A stretch of 64,000 nt of DNA from Nocardia mikamii NBRC 108933. GTDB lineage: Bacteria; Actinomycetota; Actinomycetes; Mycobacteriales; Mycobacteriaceae. The notes below the pieces were generated by a model. That model was not told the DNA's origin. It worked only from the letters and a program-made list of their open reading frames with translations, and searched no databases. The stretch spans positions 186,001 through 250,000 of the forward strand of contig NZ_BDCM01000016.1 in the NCBI RefSeq assembly GCF_001613505.1, read 5' to 3'. Positions 34,915 to 46,000 of this stretch are shown here, piece by piece; the stretch's first letter is position 1, and each line of letters opens with the position of its first letter. A program made the position numbers and the translations under genes.

Positions 34915-37900
34915 GTGGGCATGCGCCCCCCGACAGGCTTACCTTCGCTGTCTCGACGCAGCCGGATATTGCTGATCACCGCGCTCGTGATTGCGGCGTT
35001 ACTGCTGGTCGGCCCGCGGTTGACCGACGCATACACCAACTGGTTGTGGTTCGGCGAGGTCGGCTTCCGCCAGGTGTTCACCACGGTGCTCGTCACCCGG
35101 CTCCTGTTGTTCCTCATCGTCGCGGTCGTGGTCGGGGCACTGGTCTGGCTGGCGCTGCTGGCCGCTTACCGCACCCGACCGGTCTTCGTCCCGGTGTCCG
35201 GTCCCAGCGATCCGATCGCGCGCTATCGCACCACAGTGATGGGCCGGTTGCGGCTGTTCGGCATCGGCATTCCGGTACTGGTCGGCCTGCTGTCGGGTCT
35301 GGTCGCGCAGTCGAGCTGGGTCACGGTGCAGCTGTTCCTGCACGGCGGCTCGTTCGGGATCAAGGATCCGCAATTCAACATCGACGTCGGTTTCTACGCC
35401 TTCGATCTGCCGTTCTACAAGCTGCTGCTGAACTGGCTGTTCGTGGCCGTGGTGATCGCGTTCTTCGCGAATCTCGTCACGCACTACATCTTCGGCGGGC
35501 TGCGGCTGTCCGGGCGTGAGGGAACGCTGACCCGTCCGGCCCGCATCCAGCTCGCGCTGATCGCGGGCACGTTCGTGGTGCTGAAGGCGGTCGCCTACTG
35601 GTTCGACCGGTACTCGCTGCTGTCGAGCACCCGCAAGGAGCCCACCTTCACCGGTGGTTCCTACACCGATATCAACGCGGTGCTGCCGGCCAAGCTGATC
35701 CTGATGTCGATCGCGATCATCTGCGCCGTCGCGTTCTTCGCCGGTGTGGTGCTGCGCGATCTGCGCGTGCCCGCGATGGCGGCCGCCCTGCTGTTGCTGT
35801 CGTCGATCCTGGTCGGCGCGGTGTGGCCGCTGGTGGTCGAGCAGTTCGAGGTGCGCCCGAACGCCGCCACCAAGGAAGCGACCTATATCGAACGCAACAT
35901 CACGGCGACCCGGCAGGCCTACGGGCTCACCGACGACAAGGTCTCCTACGTCGACTACAAGGGTTCGCAGACCAAGGATCCGGGATCGATCCCGGCCGAT
36001 CAGCAGACCATCGGCAATATCCGGCTGCTGGATCCGAATCTGCTGACCCAGACCTTCATCCAGCGCCAGCAGCTGCAGAACTTCTACGGCTTCCCGGATC
36101 CGCTGGACATCGACCGCTACACCATCAACGGCGAGAAGCAGGACTACATCGTCGCCGCTCGCGAACTGGTGCCGCAGAACCTGTCCGGTAACCAGACCGA
36201 CTGGATCAACAAGCACACTGTCTACACCCACGGTGACGGCTTCGTCGCGTCCCCGGCCAACCGGGTGAACGTGGCCCCGCCCAAGGAAACCCAGCAGGCC
36301 GCCACCGGCGCCGGCACCAGCAGCTCCAGCGGCGGATACGGATATCCGGTCTTCAACGTCGGCGACAAGTCGACGGTGAGCGATCTGTTCACGCCGAAGG
36401 ACAAGCAGGCCATCCCGGTCGATCAGCCGCGCATCTACTACGGCGAGATGATCTCCAAATCCGATGCCGACTACGCCATCGTGGGCGGGAACAACCAGCC
36501 GCCGCGCGAATACGACACCGGCACCGAGCAGTACACCTACACCGGCCAGGGCGGTGTCCCGATCGGCAACTGGTTCAACCGGCTCGCCTTCGCCGCCAAG
36601 TACGCCGAACGCAACATCCTGTTCTCCGGCGCCATCGGCTCGGATTCGAAGATCATCTACAACCGCGATCCGCGCAGCCGCGTGCAGCAGGTGGCGCCGT
36701 GGCTGACCACCGACGGCGACATGTATCCGGCGGTGGTGAACGGGCGCATCCTGTGGATCGTCGACGCCTACACCACACTGGACAACTTCCCCTATGCGCA
36801 ACGTACCTCGCTGGAAGGCGTGGTCGAGGACAGCATCGACCAGAACACCGGTCGCACGCTGCCGCGCAAGGAAGTCAGCTACATTCGCAACTCGGTCAAG
36901 GCCACGGTCGACGCCTACGACGGCACGGTCAATCTCTATGACGTGGATCCCACCGATCCGGTGCTCAACGCCTGGCGCGGGGTGTTCCCGAACTCGGTGA
37001 AGCCGCAGAGCGAGATCTCGCCGGAGCTGCGTGCGCACTTCCGGTATCCGGAGGATCTGTTCAAGGTGCAGCGCGAGATGCTGGCGCGCTACCACGTCAA
37101 CGATCCGCGTGAGTTCTTCACCAACAACGCGTTCTGGTCGGTCCCCAACGATCCGACCTCCGACACCCCGACCAACGCGCATCAGCCGCCGTACTACGTG
37201 CTGATCGGCGATCCGAAAACCGGTCGGCCGCAGTTCAATCTGACCAGTGCGATGGTCGGCTTCAAACGCCAGTTCCTCGCGGCCTACATCCAGGTCGCGT
37301 CGGATCCGGAGAACTACGGCAAGTTCACCGTGCTCAAGCTGCCGACGGATTCGCAGACGCCGGGCCCGCAACAGGTCCAGACGTCGATGACCACCGATGC
37401 CCGGGTCTCGAACGATCGGACGCTGCTGACCGGTGGCAACACCAACAAGATCAAATACGGGAATCTGCTCACCCTGCCCATCGGCGAGGGCGGCATCCTC
37501 TACGTCGAACCCTGGTACCTCGAGCGCAACAGCGGACCGACCACGGCGTCGTTCCCGCAGCTGGTGAAGGTCCTGGCCTCCTACGGGGACAAGGTGGGCT
37601 ATCAGTCCACGCTGGGTGATGCCCTCAACGACGTCCAGGACGGGTTGGGCGCCGCAACGACGCAGCAGCCCGGGCAGGCGGCGATCAATCCGCCCGGCCA
37701 GCAGGGCAGTACCTCACCACCGCCGTCGAACCAGAACACCGCGCCGCCCTCCACGACGGCGCCGCCGCCCACGACCGGGTCGGCAGGCAAGGACGCCGCG
37801 GTCAAGGAGCTCAACGACGCCCTGAAGGGAGTCGAAGACGCGCAGAAGTCCGGTGACCTCGGGCAGTTGGGCAAGGCGCTGGAAGGCCTGCAGAAGGCCA

Positions 37901-37929
37901 TCGACGATTACAACAAGGCCGGGGGTTAG
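34915..37929 (+). CDS. UPF0182 family membrane protein
   Basis: A 1004-residue protein of the UPF0182 family (Rv3193c). There are about seven N-terminal transmembrane helices (first RILLITALVIAALLLVGPRL), then a large extracytoplasmic region of about 650 residues. The C-terminus is Pro/Thr-rich (TTAPPPTTGSAG-type) with a short helix. The GTG at 34915 gives MGMRPP, as in the M. tuberculosis protein; ATG at 34921 is an alternative. Its role is unknown; it is conserved in the Mycobacteriales. Two strong hairpins follow the stop. Confidence 0.93.
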   Translation: MGMRPPTGLPSLSRRSRILLITALVIAALLLVGPRLTDAYTNWLWFGEVGFRQVFTTVLVTRLLLFLIVAVVVGALVWLALLAAYRTRPVFVPVSGPSDPIARYRTTVMGRLRLFGIGIPVLVGLLSGLVAQSSWVTVQLFLHGGSFGIKDPQFNIDVGFYAFDLPFYKLLLNWLFVAVVIAFFANLVTHYIFGGLRLSGREGTLTRPARIQLALIAGTFVVLKAVAYWFDRYSLLSSTRKEPTFTGGSYTDINAVLPAKLILMSIAIICAVAFFAGVVLRDLRVPAMAAALLLLSSILVGAVWPLVVEQFEVRPNAATKEATYIERNITATRQAYGLTDDKVSYVDYKGSQTKDPGSIPADQQTIGNIRLLDPNLLTQTFIQRQQLQNFYGFPDPLDIDRYTINGEKQDYIVAARELVPQNLSGNQTDWINKHTVYTHGDGFVASPANRVNVAPPKETQQAATGAGTSSSSGGYGYPVFNVGDKSTVSDLFTPKDKQAIPVDQPRIYYGEMISKSDADYAIVGGNNQPPREYDTGTEQYTYTGQGGVPIGNWFNRLAFAAKYAERNILFSGAIGSDSKIIYNRDPRSRVQQVAPWLTTDGDMYPAVVNGRILWIVDAYTTLDNFPYAQRTSLEGVVEDSIDQNTGRTLPRKEVSYIRNSVKATVDAYDGTVNLYDVDPTDPVLNAWRGVFPNSVKPQSEISPELRAHFRYPEDLFKVQREMLARYHVNDPREFFTNNAFWSVPNDPTSDTPTNAHQPPYYVLIGDPKTGRPQFNLTSAMVGFKRQFLAAYIQVASDPENYGKFTVLKLPTDSQTPGPQQVQTSMTTDARVSNDRTLLTGGNTNKIKYGNLLTLPIGEGGILYVEPWYLERNSGPTTASFPQLVKVLASYGDKVGYQSTLGDALNDVQDGLGAATTQQPGQAAINPPGQQGSTSPPPSNQNTAPPSTTAPPPTTGSAGKDAAVKELNDALKGVEDAQKSGDLGQLGKALEGLQKAIDDYNKAGG

Positions 37930-37951
37930 CGGCGGCCGGTGATCGATGACA

Positions 37952-37980
37952 ACGGCGCCCCGGATCATCCGGGGCGCCGT
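37952..37980 (+). terminator. Terminator hairpin after UPF0182 gene
   Basis: ACGGCGCCCCGG (37952-37963) and CCGGGGCGCCGT (37969-37980) form a 12-bp perfect stem with a five-base loop, 22 bp after the UPF0182 stop. It has no U-tract, as is common in actinobacteria. Confidence 0.75.
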
Positions 37981-38020
37981 GCGCATTCGGCCCCGTACGA
38001 CTTCGGCCCCAACGACTTTC

Positions 38021-38049
38021 GGCGCTGCCATCACGAGGATGGCAGCGCC
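38021..38049 (-). terminator. Second hairpin between UPF0182 and rpf-like genes
   Basis: GGCGCTGCCATC (38021-38032) and GATGGCAGCGCC (38038-38049) form a 12-bp perfect stem with a five-base loop, 45 bp beyond the stop of the minus-strand rpf-like gene. It probably serves that gene and may act in both directions. Confidence 0.7.
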
Positions 38050-38094
38050 GAACGTGTTCGGGTCGCGGCGGGCGCGGAACTACCGCGCCGCGGC

Positions 38095-38634
38095 TCAGCG
38101 GCCCAGGGAGTCGATCAGACCGCTGTTCTGGTCGAGGATCTGCTGGAACTGCTCGCCCACGCCGAACTGCTGCGCGGCCTGCTTGCCGGCGTCGGCGGCC
38201 TTGTTGATCAGGTCCTGGCGATCGTTCGGCAGCTGCACCGGTGCGGCCGGCTCGGGCTGCGGGGCCGGTGCCGGCGGGGTCTCCTCGGCGGGCGCGTAGC
38301 GCAGGTACTGACCGCACACCGGCCAGGCGCCGGGGCCCTGGGTCTGCAGCACGTTCTCCGCGACGCGGATCTGCTCATCCTTGCTCGCGTTCTGCGGCGA
38401 GCCGCTGCCACCGTTGGCGCTCCAGGTGGACTGCGTGAACTGCAGCCCGCCGTAGTAGCCGTTGCCGGTGTTGATATTCCAGTTGCCGCCGCTCTCGCAC
38501 TGCGCGACACCGTCCCAGTCGTGGGCGGGCGCAGCCGAAGCAGTGGTGGAAGCTGCGAACGGGACGGCAACAAGGGCGCCGGCGACGGCGGCGAAGCCGA
38601 GGGCGCGACTGCTGATCTTCCGGTTCTTGTTCAT
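38095..38634 (-). CDS. Resuscitation-promoting factor (Rpf) type protein
   Basis: A 179-residue secreted protein with a signal peptide (residues ~1-34, cleavage after ASA) and an Rpf domain. The core reads DWDGVAQCESGGNWNINTGNGYYGGLQFT, with the transglycosylase-like Glu (E47) after C46 and a second Cys in PVCGQYL. Rpf proteins cleave peptidoglycan and awaken dormant cells. The C-terminus is Pro-rich, then a Gln-rich helix. ATG at 38634, with GGGAGGGA upstream. A long leader with a strong hairpin precedes it. No c-di-AMP (ydaO) riboswitch consensus is visible. Confidence 0.92.
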   Translation of the reverse strand: MNKNRKISSRALGFAAVAGALVAVPFAASTTASAAPAHDWDGVAQCESGGNWNINTGNGYYGGLQFTQSTWSANGGSGSPQNASKDEQIRVAENVLQTQGPGAWPVCGQYLRYAPAEETPPAPAPQPEPAAPVQLPNDRQDLINKAADAGKQAAQQFGVGEQFQQILDQNSGLIDSLGR

Positions 38635-38707
38635 GGTGGTGTCCCTCCCTGCGCCCGCCGGCCCGGCGATGGTGCGCCGAGTCCCTGCCCCCAGGAGGTC
38701 GGGGATC

Positions 38708-38749
38708 CCCGAACCGCGGGGCAGGGTTGCCGGTGTGCAGCGGTTCGGG
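38708..38749 (-). promoter_or_regulatory. Hairpin in the rpf-like leader
   Basis: CCCGAACCGC (38708-38717) and GCGGTTCGGG (38740-38749) form a perfect 10-bp stem with a 22-base loop, 75 bp upstream of the rpf-like ATG on the minus strand. It may be part of a structured leader. Confidence 0.6.
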
Positions 38750-39210
38750 TCGGAGCCCATCACGGGGTCGATCCGGGCCGCACTCGACCATAACGAACAG
38801 ATCTCGACAGATCACGTCTTGATAACAGAGACAATTGCATGAAGCGAATAACCGGATTCGGGCGTTGATGCAGGTTGGCTATGTAATGTTCGGGCATTCC
38901 GGTCGTTCGTTATGCGGTCGTTATGTGCGGTGAATCACGCGAAAATAGTGGGCCGGGTCACGTTTTTCGGGCGGGCTTTTTGGAAACGCGCGCGTTTCCC
39001 ACGCGAGTTCTGCTCATTCGGGGTGTTGCGAGGCTTCCGTATCGCGTCGCCGATTCGTCCGATTCGGGCCCGCGGGCGGGATTCGGCGGTCGGTGGGCGG
39101 TGTCGATGCGATCCGCGAGGGTGGCGGCCGTTATTTCGCGGGCGGGAGCTGCGGCGGCCGAGGGGGAAGATCGCGTCGATGCTCGCCGAAACCGGTCCTG
39201 AGCACCGGAT

Positions 39211-39240
39211 TTGCTACGTCTGTCGACTCGTGTGTAATGT
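39211..39240 (+). promoter_or_regulatory. tRNA-fMet promoter
   Basis: TTGCTA (39211-39216) and TAATGT (39235-39240) are 18 bp apart; the mature tRNA starts 13 bp later at 39253. The spacing suits a housekeeping promoter. Confidence 0.7.
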
Positions 39241-39252
39241 TGTGTTCACCGA

Positions 39253-39326
39253 CGCGGGGTGGAGCAGCTCGGTAGCTCGCTGGGCTCATAACCCAGAGGT
39301 CGCAGGTTCAAATCCTGTCCCCGCTA
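39253..39326 (+). tRNA. Initiator tRNA-Met (CAU)
   Basis: A 74-nt tRNA with a standard cloverleaf. The anticodon loop is CTCATAA. Three consecutive G:C pairs (GGG/CCC) in the anticodon stem mark the initiator type, and the first base C does not pair with position 72. The T loop reads GGTTCAAATCC. The CCA end is not encoded. Confidence 0.97.
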
Positions 39327-39335
39327 CTAGTGAAG

Positions 39336-39369
39336 AGGTCCCGGAACCAGAAGGTTCCGGGACCTTTTT
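39336..39369 (+). terminator. Intrinsic terminator after tRNA-fMet
   Basis: AGGTCCCGGAACC (39336-39348) and GGTTCCGGGACCT (39353-39365) form a perfect 13-bp stem with a four-base loop (AGAA) and a run of T (39365-39369). Confidence 0.95.
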
Positions 39370-39371
39370 CG

Positions 39372-40073
39372 TTTCCGCCAGGGCTTTGTGTTCCTGCTGG
39401 GGTGTTCCTGCCAAGACTTTGTGTTCTCGCCGTGGCCGTGTGTGTCCTCGTAGCGCCTCGGCGCAGGACTGATGGCGGCGCGTCGAGGGTGCGCGCGGCG
39501 CGAGCGTCGTGCCTGGAGGTTCCGGAGCGGCCGGCGGTGCGCGAGGTACCCGTGCGTTGTGGCTCCGGAACGGCGAACCTGCAGGCAGTGCGCGGTTTTC
39601 GGCCTCGGTGCGAATCTCTGGGGAGCGGTGCACGTCACACTATTCCCACTGCTGGCAAGGCTCGGAACGGCCAAATACTGTTCAGTAACTATGAGTCCTG
39701 TGCTGTTGTACGAACCCCGAAAGGGATCCTTGTGATAGATCACGGCGCCGTCGCGTAGATGCGGCGTACGCATCCCGCTCGGGCACTACCTCTTCTCCGC
39801 GCGCCTCGACACTCCGGCATACCCTCCGGCGCTTCCGATTTCGGTTGCCCGCCGATCGGTTGCCGTACGGAAGCCGGCATATCGGAGCAGTCGGCCTCGT
39901 CTGCTCCGAAGCGAATCCGGCCGCGTGTGGATGACGCTCATATATCGTTCGGGACTCTTCGCTGGGCCGTGAACGCGTCGAAAAACGTTGTATAGAAGCA
40001 GAATTCGTACCCTACCGGGCAATGGTGAGGGCGTTCGCGAGTTCGCGCGTTCATCGAGGAAGGAATTTCAGAG
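39372..40073. other. Intergenic region between tRNA and PKS cluster
   Basis: 702 bases without a convincing gene. Short frames on both strands lack homology; one antisense frame ends in the tRNA. The phrase CTTTGTGTTC occurs twice within 50 bp near 39380-39430. Two small inverted repeats lie at 39676-39687 (TACTG-TT-CAGTA) and 39732-39743 (GTGAT-AG-ATCAC). TATAGA at 39991 is a possible -10 for the PKS genes, without a clear -35. GAGGAAGGA at 40056-40064 is the PKS ribosome binding site. Confidence 0.5.
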
Positions 40074-43000
40074 GTGACCGGATCGGCAAATGCCGTCGCT
40101 ATCGTCGGTATGTCCTGCAGAATGCCGGGGGCGGCCGATCTCGATGGTTATTGGCAGCTGCTCAGAGACGGGCGTGCCGCGATCGGCGCGGCGCCGGCGG
40201 GACGGGAGAACATCACCGAGCGCGCTGGTTTCCTGAGTACCGCAGGAGATTTCGACGCGGACTTCTTCGGGATCTCGCCCACCGAGGCGCGGGCGATCGA
40301 TCCGCAGCAACTGCTGGCGCTGGAACTGGGCTGGGAGGCGCTCGAGGACGCGGGCTTCACCGCCACGGCGAGCGACGGCCGGCGGTACGGCGTGTTCTTG
40401 GGGTGTACCGGAAGCGATTTCGCCGAACTTCTCGCCTCGCAGGGTGGCCCGGGCGTCGGCCGCCACTCGCTGTGGGGAGTGGGGCGCGGCATCATCGCCA
40501 ACCGCGTCTCGAACTACTTCGGCTTCGGCGGCCCGAGTGTCCTGGTCGACAGCGCCCAGGCGTCGTCGCTGGTCGCGGTGCATCTGGCCTGCGAGAGCCT
40601 GCGCAGCGGGGAAAGTGAGCTGGCGCTGGCCGGCGGGCTGAATCTGATTCTGTCGCCGACCAGCAGTGAGCGGATCGAGCAGTTCGGCGCACAGTCGGCA
40701 CTCGGCGCCTGCTACACCTTCGACGCGCGGGCCGACGGGTTCGTCCGGGGTGAGGGCGGCGCCATGGTGGTGCTGAAACCGCTGGACCGCGCGATCGCCG
40801 ACGGCGACCGGATCCATGCCGTGATCCGCGGCAGTGCGGTCGCCACCGGTAACGAGCGTCGCGTGCTGAGCGCGCCCAGCGCCGACGCGCAAGCCGCGGC
40901 GATCCGCACCGCGCTGACCGCGGCCGGCGTCGACGCGCCGTCGGTGCAGTACGTCGAACTGCACGGCACGGGGACACCGGCCGGTGACCCGGTGGAGGCG
41001 GCCGCGCTCGGTGACACCTACGGCCCGGATCGCGACACCCCGCTGGCCGTCGGCTCGGTCAAGACCAATATCGGTCACCTGGAGGGCGCTTCGGGTATCG
41101 CGGGCCTGGTCAAGACCGTGCTCTGCCTCTCCCGCCGGGAACTGGTCGCGAGCCTGAACTTCGAGACGCCGAATCCGCGAATCCCTCTCGGAGACTTGGG
41201 TTTACGCGTCGTCACCGATACCGAGAGCTGGCCCGCGGCCGCGGTGCGCCGGGCCGGGGTGTCGTCGTTCGGCATGGGCGGCTCGAATGCCCACGTGATC
41301 GTGGAGGAGGCGCCCGTCGTCGGCCCGGCCACGGCGGACGACGACACCGGCGCCGTGGCGTGGGTGGTCTCGGCCCGTAGCGAGGGCGGCGTCCGGGCGC
41401 AGGCGGCCCGGTTGCGGGAATGGTTGCTACGTCATCCGGAGCCGACCGCGGCCGACGTCGGTTTCTCCCTGCTGACCACGCGGGCCCGAATGGAATGGCG
41501 CGGCGGGGTCGTCGGCCGGGACCGCGACGATCTGCTGGCGGGCTTGGCGGCCCTGGCCGACCCGGCCGCGCCCGCGGTGGCGTTCGAACCCGCCGTCGGG
41601 CGGGCCGCGCCACGGCGGATCGCCTTCGTCTTCCCAGGACAGGGAAGCCAATGGGAGGGTATGGCGCTGGGCCTGCTGGACGCGGGCGGCGCGTTCGCGG
41701 AGTCGATCGCCGAATGTGACGCGGCGTTGGCGCCCTATGTGGACTGGTCGCTGACAGCCGTGCTGCGTGGTGCGCACGACGCGCCGCCGCTGGACCGGGT
41801 GGACGTGGTGCAACCCGTGCTGTTCGCGGTGATGGTCTCGCTGGCGCGGATGTGGCGTGCGGCCGGTGTGGAACCGGATGTGGTGATCGGCCATTCGCAG
41901 GGTGAGATCGCGGCTGCCCACATCGCCGGCGGGCTGTCGCTGTCCGACGCTGCGCGGGTGGTGGCGCTGCGGTCGCGGGCGGTGGCCGAGGAACTGGCCG
42001 GACAGGGCGGGATGGCCTCGATCGGGCTCGGTGCGGACGCGCTGCGCACACGCCTGTCCGCGTACGGCGATCGGCTGTCGATGGCCGCTGTGAACGGGCC
42101 CGCTCAGAGTGTGATCGCCGGTGACGTCGAGGCGGTGGCGGAGTTCGTCGCCGCCTGTGCCGGTGACGGAGTGTGGGCCCGCCGGATTCCGGTGGACTAC
42201 GCATCGCATTCGAAGGCGGTCGAGCGGCTGCGCGCGCGGCTGCTCACGGAACTCGCGCCCATCCGCCCGCGCTCCGGGGCGGTGCCGATGGTTTCCACGG
42301 TGACCGCCGAGCGGGTGGATACCGCGGAACTGGATGCCGACTACTGGTATCGGTCCTTGCGGGAGCCGGTTCGATTCGCCGATGCCGTCACCGCGCTGAT
42401 CGCCGACGGTGTCGACGGTTTCGTGGAGGCGAGTCCGCATCCGGTGCTGACCATGGGGGTGGGGGTGACCGCCGAAGCGGCCGGGGCGGGCGCCGAGGTA
42501 GCGGTCGTCGGGTCGTTGCGCCGCGGCGAGGGCGGGCCGGAGCGGTTCCTGGCCTCGCTGGCCCAGGCATTCTGCGCCGGTATGCCCGTGGCGCCGCGGG
42601 CGCTGGTGCCGGGGGGAACGCGAGTCGACCTGCCGCCGTACGCGTTTCAGCGTCGCACGGTCGCGTCCGGTACGCCGGTTGCCCGCGCCGCGAACGCCGC
42701 GCGGATTCCGGAGGTCGAGGCCCACAGCGACGAACAGACGGCGGCCCGGGATGACACATCGCTGGCCCGGCGACTGCGGGACGCCCCCGAATATCAGCAC
42801 GACGCCCTCGTTCTCGACATCGTTCGCGAGCAGGCCGCGGCCGTGCTCGGTCACGAGTCGGCCGAGGCGATCCACCCCACGTTGCCGTTCACCGAGTTCG
42901 GCTTCGACTCGGTCAGCGGCGTGCAACTGCAGAAGCGGCTGACGCGGGCCACCGGAATCCCCCTGCCGGCGTCGCTCGTCTTCGACCATCCGACCGCGAC

Positions 43001-46000
43001 CGCCGTCGCCACACTGCTGCGGGAACGGATCACCGGCGCCGAGCGCGGGCACCGGCGGGCGGCGCGGCGCGGCGCCGCGGACGAACCGATCGCGATCGTC
43101 GGCATGAGCGCCCGTTTCCCCGGAGGGGTGCGATCCGCGCAAGATCTGTGGGATCTGGTGGCCGCGGGCCGGGATGCGATCGGCGAATTCCCCTCCGATC
43201 GCGGATGGGACCTGGACCGGCTCTTCGATCCGGATCCGGGAAAACCCGGCACGGTCTACACCCGCCACGGTGGATTCCTCAGCGGCGCAGCCGATTTCGA
43301 CCCCGGCTTCTTCGGGATCAGCCCGCGCGAAGCGCTGGCGATGGATCCGCAGCAGCGCTTGCTGCTCGAAACATCGTGGGAAGCCCTGGAGAACGCGGGT
43401 ATCGACCCCACCTCGCTTCGTGGCAGCGATACCGGTGTCTTCGTCGGCGCCTGCTCGTCGGGCTATGCCGGACGGGTGACCGGTGACCTGGAGGGTTTCC
43501 GGCTGACCGGTACGTCCCACAGTGTCATCTCCGGCCGTGTCGCCTACGTGTTCGGCCTGGAAGGTCCGGCGGTGACGGTCGATACGGCGTGCTCGTCGTC
43601 GCTGGTGGCGTTGCACCTGGCCTGTCAGGCGCTGCGTCAGGGCGACAGTTCGCTGGTGCTCGCCGGTGGGGTCACCGTCGCGGCCAGTCCCTATCTCTAC
43701 GTGGATTTCGCGCGGCAGCGCGGTCTGGCACCGGACGGCCGGTGCAAGGCGTTCTCCGCAGCCGCCGACGGTGTGGCCTGGTCGGAGGGGTCCGGCGTGC
43801 TGGTGCTGGAACGACTGTCGGACGCACAGCGGCTCGGCCACGACATCGTGGCCGTCGTCCGCGGCAGTGCGGTGAACCAGGACGGTGCGAGCAACGGGCT
43901 GACCGCCCCGAACGGTCCGTCGCAGGAACGGGTGATCGCCCAGGCCCTGGCCAATGCGGGACTGTCGGCCGGCGACGTCGACGCCGTCGAGGCGCACGGC
44001 ACCGGCACCACACTGGGTGATCCGATCGAGGCGCAGGCGTTGATCGCCGCCTACGGACACGACCGTGGGGAACCGTTGCGGATCGGATCCCTGAAATCGA
44101 ATATCGGTCATACCGTGGCCGCCGCCGGGGTGGCGGGTGTGATCAAGATGGTGCAGGCGCTGCGCCACGAGCGGTTGCCGCGCACATTGCACGCCGACAC
44201 GGCGTCCCCGCATGTGGACTGGGCGGCGGGTGCGGTGCGGCTGCTGACCGATGCCGAACCGTGGCCCACCGGCGATCGGGTGCGCCGGGCCGGGGTGTCG
44301 TCGTTCGGGATCAGCGGCACCAACGCCCACGTGATCCTCGAGGAAGCACCGGCGGCGCAGAGCGTCGAAAGCGCTGCGGCACAGCCGGATACCGAAGTCG
44401 CGAGTATCCCGTTGCTGGTCTCGGGCAAGGGTGAGCCGGGTCTGCGGGCGCAGGCGGCCACGCTGCACACCTGGTTGTCGGAGCGGCCGCAGGCGGATAT
44501 CGCCGAGGTCGCCCACGCGCTGGCCACCGAGCGTGCGCAGTTGGATTCGCGCAGTGTGGTTTTCGGCCGCGATCGCGACGAGGTGCTCGCGCGGCTGGCC
44601 GATCTCGCCGCTGGCCGTCCGGGGATCGATATCGTCGAGGGCGTCGCCGGTTCGGGGCGGACGGCGTTCTTGTTCACCGGTCAGGGCGCGCAGCGGATCG
44701 GCATGGGCGCGGGCCTGTACGAGGCGTTCCCGGTTTTCGCCGACGCGTTGGATTCGGTGTGCGCGCGGTTCGACCCGGTGCTGAGCCATCCGCTGCGTGA
44801 GGTCATGTTCGGCGACGCCGCCATGCTGGATCGGACCGAGTTCACTCAGCCTGCCCTGTTCGCCTTCGAGGTAGCGATGTATCGCCTGCTCGAATCGTTC
44901 GGTGTCACCGCGGATGTGCTGATCGGCCATTCCGTCGGCGAACTCGCGGCGGCGCATCTGGCGGGGCTGTGGTCGCTCGCGGACGCCTGCCGGTTGGTGG
45001 CGGCACGAGGCCGGCTCATGGGCGCGCTGCCCGGCGGTGGCGCGATGCTGGCGGTCGCGGCGACCGAGGCGGAGGTGAACGACGCCGTTGCCGAGCATCC
45101 GGGCCGGGTGTCGGTGGCCGCCGTGAACGCGCCCGGGGCACTGGTGGTCTCGGGTGACGAGGAGGTGATCGGGCGGATCGAGGCTCGATTCGCCGAGCGG
45201 GGCGCGAAGACGACGCGGTTGCGGGTCGGCCATGCCTTCCACTCGCATCGGATGGACCCGATGCTGGCCGAATTCGAATCGGTAGCAGAGGAATTGACCT
45301 ACCATGGGCCCCGGCTGCCGATGGTGTCGAACGTATCCGGTCAGCTCGCCGGGGACGACATACTGGAACCCGCGTACTGGGTGCGGCAGGTGCGGGCCGC
45401 GGTGCGCTTCGCGCCGGGGATCGAGACGCTGGCCGCCTCGGGCGTGCGCCGATTCCTGGAACTGGGGCCGGATGCGGTGCTGGCGGCGCTCACCCGCCGG
45501 AGCCTGCCGGAGACCGCGGACTCCACGGTGGCCGCCGCCGCCCGCCGCGATCACGACGAAACCCGGCAGTTGCTGACCATGCTGGCGCACGCGCACGTCG
45601 CGGGCGCGCGGGTGGATTGGACGCCCCTGTTCGGGCGCCGACCGCGACGTCGAGTTCCGTTGCCCACCTACGCTTTCCGTCACCAGCGCTTCTGGCTGCC
45701 GCCGCGCGAGAACGCCGGCGACCCCTCGGCCCATCCGCTGCTCACCGGCGTGATGCCGGTGGCCGGTACGGACGAGTTCGTCTTCACCGGCCGGTTCTCA
45801 CTGGCATCCGATCCCTGGGTCGCCGACCACATGACCTACGGCACCGTCGTGTTGCCGAGCGCGACCCTCGTGGAATTCCTGCTGGTCGCGGGCGGGCGCA
45901 TCGGATGCGGTGTCCTCGACGAGCTCACCCTGGAGGCGCCGATCCTGCCGTCGGGTGGCGACGAGGTCGAACTCCAGGTCTCGGTGCGGGAGCCGGATCC

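Larger units (their letters stand above)
38635..39252. other. Intergenic region between rpf-like gene and tRNA
   Basis: 618 bases. The first 250 are the rpf-like leader with the hairpin described. From 38820 to 38960 the sequence is AT-richer than the genome and should hold the rpf-like promoter. At 38982-38999 there is a perfect 18-bp palindrome (GGAAACGCGCGCGTTTCC). At 39211-39240 there is the tRNA promoter. I see no coding region here. Confidence 0.6.

Noticed and set aside
38641..38820. Possible ydaO c-di-AMP riboswitch upstream of the rpf-like gene
   Set aside because: I searched the minus strand for the conserved GGGGTGAATC and CCGACAGCT cores and did not see them.
39286..39633. Minus-strand ORF of 115 codons ending in GTGFEPATSGL
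   Set aside because: It is read antisense through tRNA-fMet; this tail is a well-known annotation artefact of tRNA antisense strands.
39330..39995. Short ORFs between tRNA-fMet and the PKS
   Set aside because: They overlap the tRNA terminator or each other, have no homology and no ribosome binding site.
40557..40559. Gln codon in the KS as a sequencing error or dead domain
   Set aside because: Gln at this position with a following AT-ACP and no preceding module is the KSQ loading module pattern.
41427..45734. 1435-codon minus-strand ORF inside the PKS, and similar ORFs at 45798-48824 and 55580-59908
   Set aside because: They are antisense shadows of PKS modules with Arg/His/Gly-rich, non-homologous products.
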